NCBI GenBank assembly: GCA_004794655.1
Contig: SMMW01000025.1
Coordinates: 4,995,001 to 5,059,000 of the forward strand
Length of the DNA: 64,000 nucleotides
DNA from: Marisa cornuarietis
Lineage: Eukaryota > Mollusca > Gastropoda > Architaenioglossa > Ampullariidae
Direction of reading: 5' to 3'
Part shown: positions 50,001 through 62,000 of the stretch, in pieces
Layout: every line of letters begins with the position of its first letter
Position numbering within the stretch: position 1 is the first letter of the stretch
Made by a program: the position numbers and the translations under genes
Notes under the pieces: model-generated
Databases searched by the model: none
The model's input: only the letters and a program-made list of their open reading frames with translations
Told to the model about the DNA's origin: nothing

Positions 50001-53000
50001 CAACCTTTCTTGCTCAGAGGCCGAGTTGCCTCTTCCTGCATGTGGGGCGTCCCTTGTCACCCTTTGATGTTTGACCGAATCAGGGAAGCTGACACATACT
50101 AAAATCTTTGACACAGCCGTCCTGTTGAGGTCGGCTTGCCACGTGCCACTGGTCAAGATTTATAGCCACCCGCCTTGACCATCCTTTCCGGCTATTAACT
50201 GGAGCGGTGGTAACTTGACCAGTGGACTGTTGGTGGTCAGACACAAGCTTAACTAAAGGTAGAAAATACGTTTTCTACAGGGAGCCAGGCGAATGAATCA
50301 TCTAAGGCAGCATTTCTTAACCTTGTTTCTTGTGACGCCCCCACCCCATGACGAAAAAAGATGCGTCTGCGCGCCCCCCTTAGCAAGCTAATTTCACTAA
50401 TACCGATATGAGATGTGAGAAACTTAAAAAAAATGACCGCCTTCGCGCCCCCCTTGTCAGCATTTAGTATGTGTCACAGGTTGAGAACCGCTGGTTTAAA
50501 GGTCTTCTTTTAAAATTAGTATTAATCATCTCTCAGATTAGTAGTTTTACAGATATAGGTTTCTGAATAACATGTAAAAGTGCAGCAATCACATGGAATG
50601 CCCCCAAATATGGGGAAAGTTTGAAGGGGAGGGGGAACACCATTGGGAATAAGGTAACAAGGGCACAGTTTACTCTCTGCAAACCCTCAAAATAAATAAA
50701 ATAATAGCTTTAAAACAAAACTGGAAATTATGTGCAAACCTCACCTGTGTATGGAATAAGAGCTTCTAAAGATGACTGGAAATTAGGCAAAGCTAGAATC
50801 TGATCTGAAGTGAGAGTCTTAAGAAGTATGTTGACAACCACCTGTGCACAATAACAGTGTCGACTGTTTGTATTCCACTGGGCTGCATAGCTCACAAGTG
50901 TCCCTGAAGTTTTTAAGAAAGATGTTGGTAACATGAGTAACAGAACATTTAGGTCAGCAAGATATCAGGATACCATGAGACTAGTTATTAGCATATGACC
51001 ACATGATTACTGCTTCATTCACAAGATCAATTCACATAGGCCACTTCCATGGGGGTGTTATAAAGCAACGTGTTACTACACTGTCCAAGCCATTTGCGTG
51101 TTCCATCATCTCTGACAAATATCTGCATTGAAAATGTAGTAACACCTAGACAGAAACATTCCCAAACACAGACTAGTTTAAGAGACCTTACCCATTTGAT
51201 CTGCTTGTAGCTGTGAAAGTGCATTCTCAAGGTCCTCCAGCCCAGCTGGTGTCTCAAGAATATCTGCAATGAAATGAAACCTTGAATCTTGATATGTGAA
51301 GTGACATCTTGGGCAGACAAATTACATTACACTGGCAATGGTCACCATATCAGTTAATAAGTTTTCTTACCTTTCATAATGGTCAGAACACGAAACGGTT
51401 GCCCCAGAGAGATTGCCAGCCCTATGGCCTTGAGAAGTTTCTTTTCCTGAATGTAGTTGGACAGTTTCTGTTCCCTGTACGAGACAGTTGGCACTGATAA
51501 GCACTCTGCTTATAGTGAAAATTATGCCACATTAGATGATAAAGGGGGTGAAACTGCTGTTATCCATTAAGTTTTCATCAAATCTTCAAAGGGTGCACAT
51601 AGGGTGTTATTGCATCTGTTTGATTGCATTGTACCAAAAAAAAAAAAAGAGAGCAAATTTTAGGATTACAATTTAGTTAGAAAGAGTATGATATTTTAAA
51701 AAAGTATCTCTCAGGCTGCTCAGTGATGAACTTTCTAATAGGTACAAGCATCATTGCTGCTTTCGGATCTAGTACCAGAAAAACAGCTGACTTTGGCACT
51801 ATGTGCCTCACAGCGAAATTTTCCAGGAATCCCGAAAGGTCACAACCTAGAGGAACCTGTTTGTATCATTACATGTGATACATTATTTTTGAGAATGCCC
51901 AACTCATTGTAAATTTATGTGCATGCATATAAACCTGGCCACTGACCCTAGTAGCTGGGATCCGTAGGCGTAAATGTATAAGACCTCTATATGGAAACTA
52001 GCTAGTCTATACAAAAAATTGTCACTAAACTGGAAGCCTTTTGGGAATCATGTGAATTTTTGTTTGTCTTCATTTTTATGTTCATTGAGATAAATAGTAG
52101 AGTGTTAAACTCACTGCAGCACCAGGTTCTCTCGTTGCTCTTGTGCCTGCTGCATTTCTTCTTCGGTTGTGTCCTGTGTCAGAATAAAAGTGCAATGTTT
52201 GGAGGACTTCATAGCTTGTAACAAACATGTTACAGTACCTACTGAGGTTTCTGATAACATAGGTTGAAATATTTCTTTAATTACAAATTGCAGCTGTACA
52301 TAAAAATAAACTTTATAGCTTTCTACTTGGTAGGGCATTGTGGAGAAAAAGATAAAAAGTGCATTTAGAGTGCCAACTGGCAATCAGTGCTGGGGCTATA
52401 CTTCATTTTGTTAAGACCCACAACAAGTGCTTTTTTCTCCTTTACATTTCTTGTTATCTCACTCATTTTCTGATCTTTTAACTTTAAACCTTTCGTAGAA
52501 AAAAGTGAACAAGATGAACTCATCAGCAAACTGTCACAAGATGCCAGGATGATAAGAACTGTAAGAATTTTTTTGTTTGAGAAACAAGCACCATAATGTC
52601 ATGGAGAAAACACACAAAAATGGGGCACTTACCTTCCAGGTGAGCAGGGTTGAATCCCCACCACCAGTTACAATGATATCCTCATTTGGATGGACAGCCA
52701 AAGCCCACACTTTGCTGTCATGAGCATCAAAAGATTTTTCGCATATTTTTGTTTTTATTGTCCACAGCTTCAGAAGGCCCTCAGAATCACTGAAACATAG
52801 GTATTTTTCCAAAGATGGAGGGCTTTCTTTTCTGTTTTGGCCAAGGTTCTTCTTGCATACATTCATTTTTTTCTTCCTTTCACAAAGACTGTTAGGCAAT
52901 TATCAAATAATACTCTGCAACTCAACTTAATTGCACATATGCACAAACCCAACTCATAAATATGCATACATACATACCTAGAGATCAGCTGCCTGCCGTT

Positions 53001-56000
53001 GCTGATAAACATGACTCTCAGTACTGAACTGTCATGACCTTCAAATGTCTGCACACCAAAGTTCAAAATAAATCATCACAAAATGCTTTATTTACACTCT
53101 TTTTATTCTGCAATTCATATAGCTCAAACATTCTCATTATATCACAATGGAGAATTATATTTAGCTCCTAAGCATCCAAATATTGTGTGTGAGAGTTTTT
53201 TTTTAAAACACACTGAGTCTAGCTACTGACTGTACACTCCTGCAACATTTGCTTACTGCTTGTTGACCAGAATTACACAGTGACAGCAAACAGCTGGAGA
53301 AATAAAGCGTGTATCTGACAATTTAAAAGGCAAGTTGCATACGATTTTCTGTGCAAGCAAAGACAAAATTGCAACACACCTGCAAACAAGAGAAATCGGT
53401 CAGATTCCACAGTTTGATTGTTCCATCAGCTGAAGAAGTTGCAAAGCACTGCCATTTAGAATACAAAATCAAAACATTTTCAGTTAATGAAGCAGCAGAA
53501 CATAACAAACATTACTAATCAATAGAGGAACTAAATGTACTTTTATCTGCCCACTGGCATGATTAACATTACAACACACATACCAGAGCATCAGCACCAA
53601 CATTCAGCAAATGTTTCTGATATTTATTTTCAAAATTCTTTGGATTGGACTATCAGCTTTCACACAGTTAAGTTTACCATTGTTAAAAGACAGAATAAAA
53701 AAGGACTGATTTTTTAAAAAGATTTTTAAGATGAAAAGTGCATTTCTCACACGATCCACAGGAGAAAACTGGACACACCAGACACCCCGTCTGTGTCCCC
53801 GAACAACACCCTTCAAACTGAGATCAGGAATGCTCCAAAGCTAAAATGGTGACAGGAGAAAGAAATTCCTCAGGCTTTATAGTATTTTAAGATGCACTGA
53901 CATTTTAAAAATAATGCTACTTGAGCATTTAAGGATAATAATTGTTTGGAGATGCTGAAATGTAAAAATAATTAGTTAATAAGCCCATTTATCTAATTAA
54001 AGTACTTTAATTTCCCTCTTAAATTTGTGGACTTCTCAAGAAAGTGGCTTTGATTCCAAGAGAATGGTAAATTTGTGACTCAAAATAACACATAAGAATT
54101 CTCCCTAACTAAAGAATATCATTAGGCGCATAAAACAGTTGAATGTCTTCTGGCAATATGCCAACCTTAGCTGTTTTATCCTGTGATGCTGATGCAATAA
54201 ATTTATCATTAGGAGCAACTGTAACAAAGTTGATGTCCTTTTCATGTGCACATTCCGTGGATATCGTGTGAAGGGTTGTTATGTCACCAGAGTCCAATTT
54301 TGTGACAGGTGGGAGTGACCACAGCTTCAAAGTTGAATCCTCACTGCCTGAGACTAGGAAATTTGATGATAACCTGAGATATAAGAGTTAAAAATGAAAT
54401 GTGCAGCATGCATGTGCACAAGCTGGTAAAACATACAAAAGACAAACTTTTTGTTTTCAACAGCAGCTTTACTCAGAACTCAAAATGCTCCTTTTTCACA
54501 TATCACTGCTATCAGTCATGTTCACTTTAGAGTGTGTAGTTCTTCCAAAAAAAAAAAAGGCATGTACAATCGCTAATGTAGACAATACCATAATGTTTAG
54601 AAAATAAAGAAGCAACAGAAATCATATTTTACTCTCTCTTCGTGTTCACTGATACTTACTTAGAAAATGCAACTGAGTGCACAGCCTGTGTATGTCCTTG
54701 TCCCACAGCAATACAGGTAATGTTGCCTGCATCTGGATGAAGTCTCCAAACTCGCAGAGAATTGTCCTGTTTGTAGGTACCAGAAACATGATATGAAAAA
54801 TTTCATTAAATGAGACTACATTCAAAACAACTAGTGGGTATTTAAGAATCCTCTTAGAATATTCTACACACCTTCCTTTATACAAATATTCTGTAGTAAA
54901 TTTATGACAAACTCAAAGCTAAACAAAAAAAACCAAACAAAATAAAGCATAACCTTGGAAGCTGTTGCGAAGAGGTTATTTTGAGGCCGTGAGCTGACAG
55001 CTAAAACAGTATCTAAGTGACCTCCTAAAATCTGACAAGCCATGTTGGTGAGGCAGAAGACCTTGATTTTGTTGCTGTTGCTAAGGACTACAATGTGTGA
55101 AGAATTTTCACCCAAGAAAGCAACATCAAGGACTTCCTCCAGATGCCCTGAATACTGTAATTAAGAAAGGATTTTTAGATAGACACAAACGAAGAACAAA
55201 TTTAGTGTCAGAAATGGGCTAACAAATGACAAATAATTGCTAGACCATTTCGCATGTTCACTCATGCCGTCATCATTTAAATGAAAGCTAGATCTGGTAT
55301 AATGCAAGGCTTCAATCTAACATCTGCCCGTTCCTATATCAAGGGATGTATTAGCCAAATGACTAGACTGGGTCCCTTTTTGTTTACTGATTTTGTAAGT
55401 AAATAATTAATAAATATGATGAACCTAAGTGAGCGGCCTGGACTTAATAGTTGCTAAAGGGGCGGGACATATTTTTCTTGATAATATTCTATTCCACAAA
55501 GTTTAATCTGATAAAAATATTTTAAAGAAAGGAGAGAGGAATGAATTTATACCTGTTTATAATATGAAAAATCTGCATTTAAGAACAGGATGTTATGGTC
55601 ATACATAGCAATAACCACTTTGCCTAGGACTTCACTGTACAGTGCTTGTGTGATAATGGTCTTCCCTTCCTCTGTCTTCTGCTCACAGAGGGATGTGTTG
55701 GTGTATACACATGCACCTGTGTTCCTGTTCCAAATCTTAAGTGTACCTAAAGAAGAGAAAAAAAAGTAAAGCGCTGTATCCATCACCTTCCCAGTGTGCC
55801 TAGGTATTAGTCATGAATACTTTTTGCTGCAGCAACATATGGATCTTGTGTCAAGATTATGTTTACAAAAAACAAATTCTAGATCTGTCAATGCAGCCTT
55901 CTTTTGTTTTAAGCAAAGAAGCTTAAAGAAGCACAAAAAGGGTTAATACTTTATATTTTAGTGATGGTGTGGATATATACCCATGTGCACAGACATTCTG

Positions 56001-59000
56001 TGCCATCATATATTAATGTATGCCATCATGCCACCAGTGTCTGTGAAAGCATATGCAACCTGTGCAGTCATGCATATGTAACATACCACCAGTCCCTGCT
56101 GTCACAAAATGATTTTCAGGATCAGCTCCTTGAAGCAGAGGTAATTGAGCAATGGTCATAACGGACTCAACACTCTGGATTAAAAAAAAATACAAAAAGA
56201 AAAATAAACACCTATAACAGCTACCCTAATGTTAAATTAAGGTGAAGGGTGTTTCAAGTTAACAAAACATACAGCTATTATTAGTTTGTTACAAAAATGC
56301 ACAGTGAATTATTGTGTTAGGATTGACCTTGTGTTTTTGATGTCACCAAAGGCCGCAGGTAATTGAGGCACTGCCTAAATAGCAAGCCAATATATACCGA
56401 GGCACTGCTCAATCAGTGATCCAATGTTTGTGATATCATGGGAAATGAGGTCTTGACCACTTTCTAAAACCCAGGTGAGAACAGCAATGTTCAAAGGCCT
56501 GTATCTTGCTCAGTTCTGAGTATATCTTTTAATGAACCAAGCCTACTTATTTAAAATAATTTAGCACTGAGGTCAGCCTTTTAAACTGACACATTTAATA
56601 ATATAAACAACAGTATAATGTTTGGTTTACTTTTGAATCAAGAAAAGAAAATATTTAGATTTGAAAAGTCATTTTAAAATAAGTACCTCAAAAACAGGTA
56701 ATATTTTGACAACACATAGCTTGACCATGTCCCAGATGCAAACGATGGAGTCTCGACTACAGCTGCAAGTCAAAGGAATGACAGATGAAACCCATTACTA
56801 CATGCATCTCTGATGATGTTAATTTAAAACACATTTGTACAATCCTTACAGCCAAACTTGAAACTAGCACATATATTTTAATAAAACAATAAAAAATTTC
56901 ACGGTCCTGTGTTTGGGAAATTATGTCTTGCTTCTTGACTCTTACCAGCTTAGTTTTTAATTTGTACTCTTATGAACAACTATATGCCCACTGGATCCAA
57001 TAATTCAATGCAGTAACATATCTAGGATTGAACTTAAAGGTGTCCTCTTCCCATAATGAAACTGCTTGCTCTGTATAGAGAATTATGATTATCTTAAAAA
57101 GATGCAAAATTAGCTGTTGGGTTTGTACAATCAATAGTTTAGTAATCAAAACAGGTTGTCTTTTTAAAAAAAATCTACAATTGGAATTCTACAGATTATT
57201 AACATTTCAAAAGTCTTTTCTCTGGATTTAAAAATAGAACATTCATCCTGTTGTCATACAAACAATCTGTGCAGCTTACCTGTACATTATGTCACCATCA
57301 TTGGTAAAGCACAGTCCCGTGACAAGACTGTGGTGGTCTCTGTTGACTACTATGCATGTGCTTGTCTGAAGGTTCCAGATCCGTAGAGTGTAATCATCAG
57401 CAGCTGATATCAGCTGCAGTCTGGAGATATCTGGATGGAACTGAACTAGCCTGCAGCCATACAAAACAGTGGTAATTCATACACTCTGGTGTTATGCTTG
57501 TAATTCAGAAAGAAGCTTGGCACTCTATTCATTTTGTGCATGATTCACTCTCATAACTTCTCTCTTCTATAGTGCACAGCACAGAAAACTAGGTGCAAAC
57601 ACACAAACACTACCAGTTCAATAGATAATCATTTCAAAGTCTGCTGTTGATCCTTTGTCAGATTGAGTATCCTTTAACATTTCTCAAAACAACAGACGTC
57701 TTTTCTAGGAAAGCTGACCAACCCTTGTGACACTGACGGTAGTAGAACTATATGTATATAAAAACTGTAAAAAAACGACTAGGCCCCATATAAATAGAAT
57801 GTCAAATTTTCGAAACCTCAGAAGACACAAATTCATGTCAAAAATATATAATACTGTGCATGCTTGTACTTTATTTCCATTCTTATGGTAGGCAAATAAA
57901 CAATTTCCTTTCACAAAGCAAATGAATTTTCCATTTAAACTGGATTTCTCTTCCTACCTGATGACACCTGTATGTCCTCGGAGATTGTGTGTGCAATACT
58001 GATGTAATATATCCCATAATTTAATCAGCATGTCACTTCCTCCTGTTGCAACCAAGGTTGATGTAGGGTCAAAAGTCATGGAAATGACAGGTGTTGTATG
58101 GATTGCCTGCACAGAAAGATTACAGAGGTAATTCTAGGATTTCAAAAAGAGGGGCCCTGGGGCCCTCTCAATGGAAAAAAGGGGCCCTTCAAATGAAACA
58201 AGGGGTCCCTCGAAACAAACACATTTTCACTGCTTTTTCCGATAAATATTTGGTATACAACAAAATACTTTATTAATCACAAGAAATTGAAGATAGATAT
58301 TACATAGATATCTTTTTCTTTTATATCGATAAATTGTCTTTCATCATCATTAGTGGGATCATAGCATCCTAAATTTGCAAACCAATTAGTCTTTGTGTCC
58401 ATCTCATTGGGCTATGAGCTAATGTTTAGACACTTTTCATATGTCTCATTAGTGCAGGGCTTTAAATGTTTCTTCTTGAGGCAACTTCTACAAGAAGACT
58501 TTATTAGGTTTTGATGGCCGAAGCCCCCTCTCACAGCCTGCATTGTCGTAGAGCATAAGGAGGCACAGCTTTCCGAGAACCAGAAAATTGGGAAATTAAT
58601 CCCTGTAAAAATCAAATAACAGCTTGTGGAATCTCTCCGACATGCATTCTGCGTTACAGTTTCTCACAATCCATTCCTCTTTGTCAAGCAAGATTTTACT
58701 GAATTTGCTGCCCACTTGTGCTGGTTTTCCAAAGAAATCTGTCAAGATATTTAATTCTCTGTCTCCCTATTGTTCTGTCTTCTGCAGACAGGATAAAGGT
58801 GGGGCGCATGGAAAGAACTCAGAATCCAAAGACAACATCACCTGCATCTTTTGGTAACCTGTCATTAATGTTCTTGCACAGATTGTTGCAAAAGCAACCC
58901 TGATAGCTTCTGTCCTGTGATGTTGTATCAAGTTCGCAACACGTTATTTTTAAGTGTTACATAATACCGTCGGCATAAGTTCCGAAAAGGTCATGAGGAC

Positions 59001-62000
59001 ACCTGGCTGAAATCTTTCTGAAGAATTTCAGCCTCCAAAGAGTGCCTGTGGTCGGAAGTCTGAATGTCTCTGCAGCGTCCTCGTTCGGTACTTAACACAC
59101 CCGGGGTTGTAAACGCATTATTCTTATTGTTTTAGGCAATTTTACATCTCATGTCTTCCTCCTCGTTCATTAGTCAAGCCCATTTCTTCAGCCATTCACA
59201 CTGACAGGTTCTCTGGATGCGTGGTTTTCTACGTGCGGTCTCTGTCTCAATTTGTCTATTTCGTTGTCTACATTTTCAGTTCCAACAATGTGTGCGGCAC
59301 ACTCTGACGAGTTTCTGTTTCTTTCTGTCCTTGTTGATTTCTACTTTCCGGGGCATCTTCTGCTGTTCTGGTCGTGAACGAAAAGTCAAACAGAGTTGAC
59401 AGCAGCGTTCACTTTGTGTTCAACTCGCTTGCTTCCAATACCCTTCGATCTCTCCCGCCCCAAACGTTTTCGCTGTGGACGCGTCAACAATTTACTTCCT
59501 GACACGAAATTTGGAGCAGGTTGCATCAGATGGACAACGACTGGTCAGTTTGAAAACTGTCCAGTCATTATAGCATTGATTCTAGTGGGTCGGTTTCAAA
59601 CCAGAGCAAAGAATGACAACAATTATTTTTGAAGTGCCGCATCGCGTGTTAAAAAGCGCACCTCTGGATTATGACAACACATTAAAAAAAAAAAAAAAAA
59701 AAACCAAGAAAGAAAAGAGGAAGGGGAAGCAACAGCAATGCTAAACAAAAACCGTGCACAATTCACTATGCTCATGATCATTACCACTCTCTCAGTATGG
59801 AAATTAAAAGGCTGAAAATTGCCAATGTACACAAAAAGTGATCAAGTGCCTGTTAGAGTATAGACACATTCAAAACAGCCAACAGCCTTTTCATTCAATC
59901 ATTCTGTTTTGTAACACTTTGAAAATGTTTACTTGGATGTATGTGGGATATGCATAAAAAAACACGTCATATGATAAGTTGTCCAGCATGACGAAACTAT
60001 AAGTTGTTTTTCATGTGGTAAACAAGCGGGACAAGAAATTAAAGTCTAGGACTAAACTGACTTGGTCTGCAGCTAGAGAACCCTTAATTAAATAACAAAG
60101 CCTTGTGTGAAGCTGTCAGAGAGCATTATGTAAGACATCTGGCCTGTTGTGTGGATGTATGCAAGAGTAGATGATAGTTATAAGAGGAAGTAATAGTGTA
60201 GCATTTTCGCAGTACACATAGCATGTCATTATTTTATGTGACTGGACATCCTACATAATCTTCTGCTACAGTATTACATTAACATGGGCAGTCAAAGAGA
60301 TGCCCCAGCTGTCATTTGTGCATCCTTTTCCTCAGAGTTGATATTTTGTGTTTGCAGAGAAAATGCAGGAACATTATCATTTCTTAAAACTGACAACTGC
60401 CATAAGCATTACACATATGGCAGAAAAAATGTGCTTCAGAAGAATAATACAAACCTCTGTAATGTTGGTTTTGGGCAGTGCAAGCAGACTTAAACAACAA
60501 ATACAGCCAAGAAATTAAAGTGGAGCTACTACTAGCATAAAACTTTAAGATTTTTAGGAAAAATCTCTTAAAAAGTATAGAATGATAACTTACCCTCCAT
60601 GACCTAACCAGTACTTCATCTTTCCATCGCCACTGCCTCAGCAACAAGTTTTGTGTAGTGATCACCAGAAACTGCAAAATCATAAATTACACACAATAAA
60701 AGTTTCCCACCAATACAAGAAATGCAAGAGGTTTTCAGATTCCCAGTGCATAACAATATATATCTGCTAATATTATTTTTTACCTGTACCCCTAGTGCCA
60801 TGATTTTATACAAGTAAAATGTATGTGACTTATGTGTGATGAGAAGTGATGGCAAAATATCCCATTTCATGTCCAGTTTATTATACAATCCTTTAGATTC
60901 CTGGGGCCAGTTGCACAACACATTTCTAATTTTAAACACTTCTAGGCCTTAACTCTATTTAGATAATTAGTTTAAAGTGCACACCACAATTTTAGAATTT
61001 TTAAAACTAAAACTGCTTTAAGTAAGATAAAATTGTTTAAATCTGACTTTCCGTCCTGTCCGTAGAATTTTTTGTATGTTTTTTTGCAATGCATTAAAAT
61101 GGCTAAGAAGAGATTTTGCTTCTTTAGAAAAGTTTTAAGGTTTAGAAACGTGTCATGAAATTGACCCTTGGTCTAAACTCTTGTATGTTTTCAGACCCCT
61201 GATGCCAAATCACTTACATTTTCAGGCTCCTAGGCAAATTTTCTTCGTGTAATTTGGAGCACTTTTACATGATTTGCACATGTTTCTATATGATGGGAAA
61301 AACTGTACACAATCACTACTACTTTTGTTTTTTTAAACCCCCTCTTTAACTCACCAGTTCAAAATGCTACATCAATTAATTCACAAAATGACAACAGTTA
61401 CACCCATTTCTTAAACACCAGTTTTGATGATATGGCTCTTTTTACAACCTACCTCATCATCAGGGCTCAGACAAAAAGATGTGATATCTTCAGCTTCCTG
61501 TGAAAAAATAAAATTGTGCAATAATAATATGATTGATGATGACAAAGAAACATTCTTATGCTGCTCCCTAAAAAAACCTTATGGCACTTCACAGACAGGA
61601 ATACAAATATAGACACAAAATGTACATAGCACATATAGATGCAATATATACATATACACAGATAAAAACGTATCACCAAACACACATAGCTAACACACAT
61701 CAGCAAACATACAAACACCCAAAGAAACCACGCTAGACTGCTGTTTGCTGATTTTTAATCAGCTTTCAACACCATCCAACTATATCTCCTAGCTAGAAGA
61801 CTCCTTGATCAGTTTTCCCTTGATCATCAGCTAATGTCATGGATCATTCACTGTCTGGTTAACAGGCAGCAGTGAGTACTTGTCAATGGCACTTTTCTGA
61901 CTCCATACCATGTGCACCCCAAGGCTGTGTTTTATCCCCACTTTTGTTTATTCTATATATACCAACAGCTGTCGCAGTAACCATGAGGATCAATATCTTG

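Larger units (their letters stand above)
48207..50493 (-). mobile_element. Whole hAT element with 8-bp target duplication, transposase dead
   Basis: The ends are CAGCGTTTCTCAACC and GGTTGAGAACCGCTG, inverted repeats typical of the hAT superfamily. An exact 8-bp duplication, GTTTAAAG, flanks it (48199-48206 and 50494-50501). Inside, on the minus strand, is a ZBED5-like transposase with stop codons and a large internal deletion. A related MITE has inserted near the left end. The element lies wholly in the last TBL3 intron, antisense to nothing, transposase in the same direction as the gene. It is non-autonomous. Confidence 0.92.

Noticed and set aside
51027..51129. Minus-strand piece with [13 protein letters not shown] as a TBL3 exon
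   Set aside because: Exons 51192-51263 and 50745-50903 join directly in phase and align to human TBL3 without a gap, so this piece lies in an intron.
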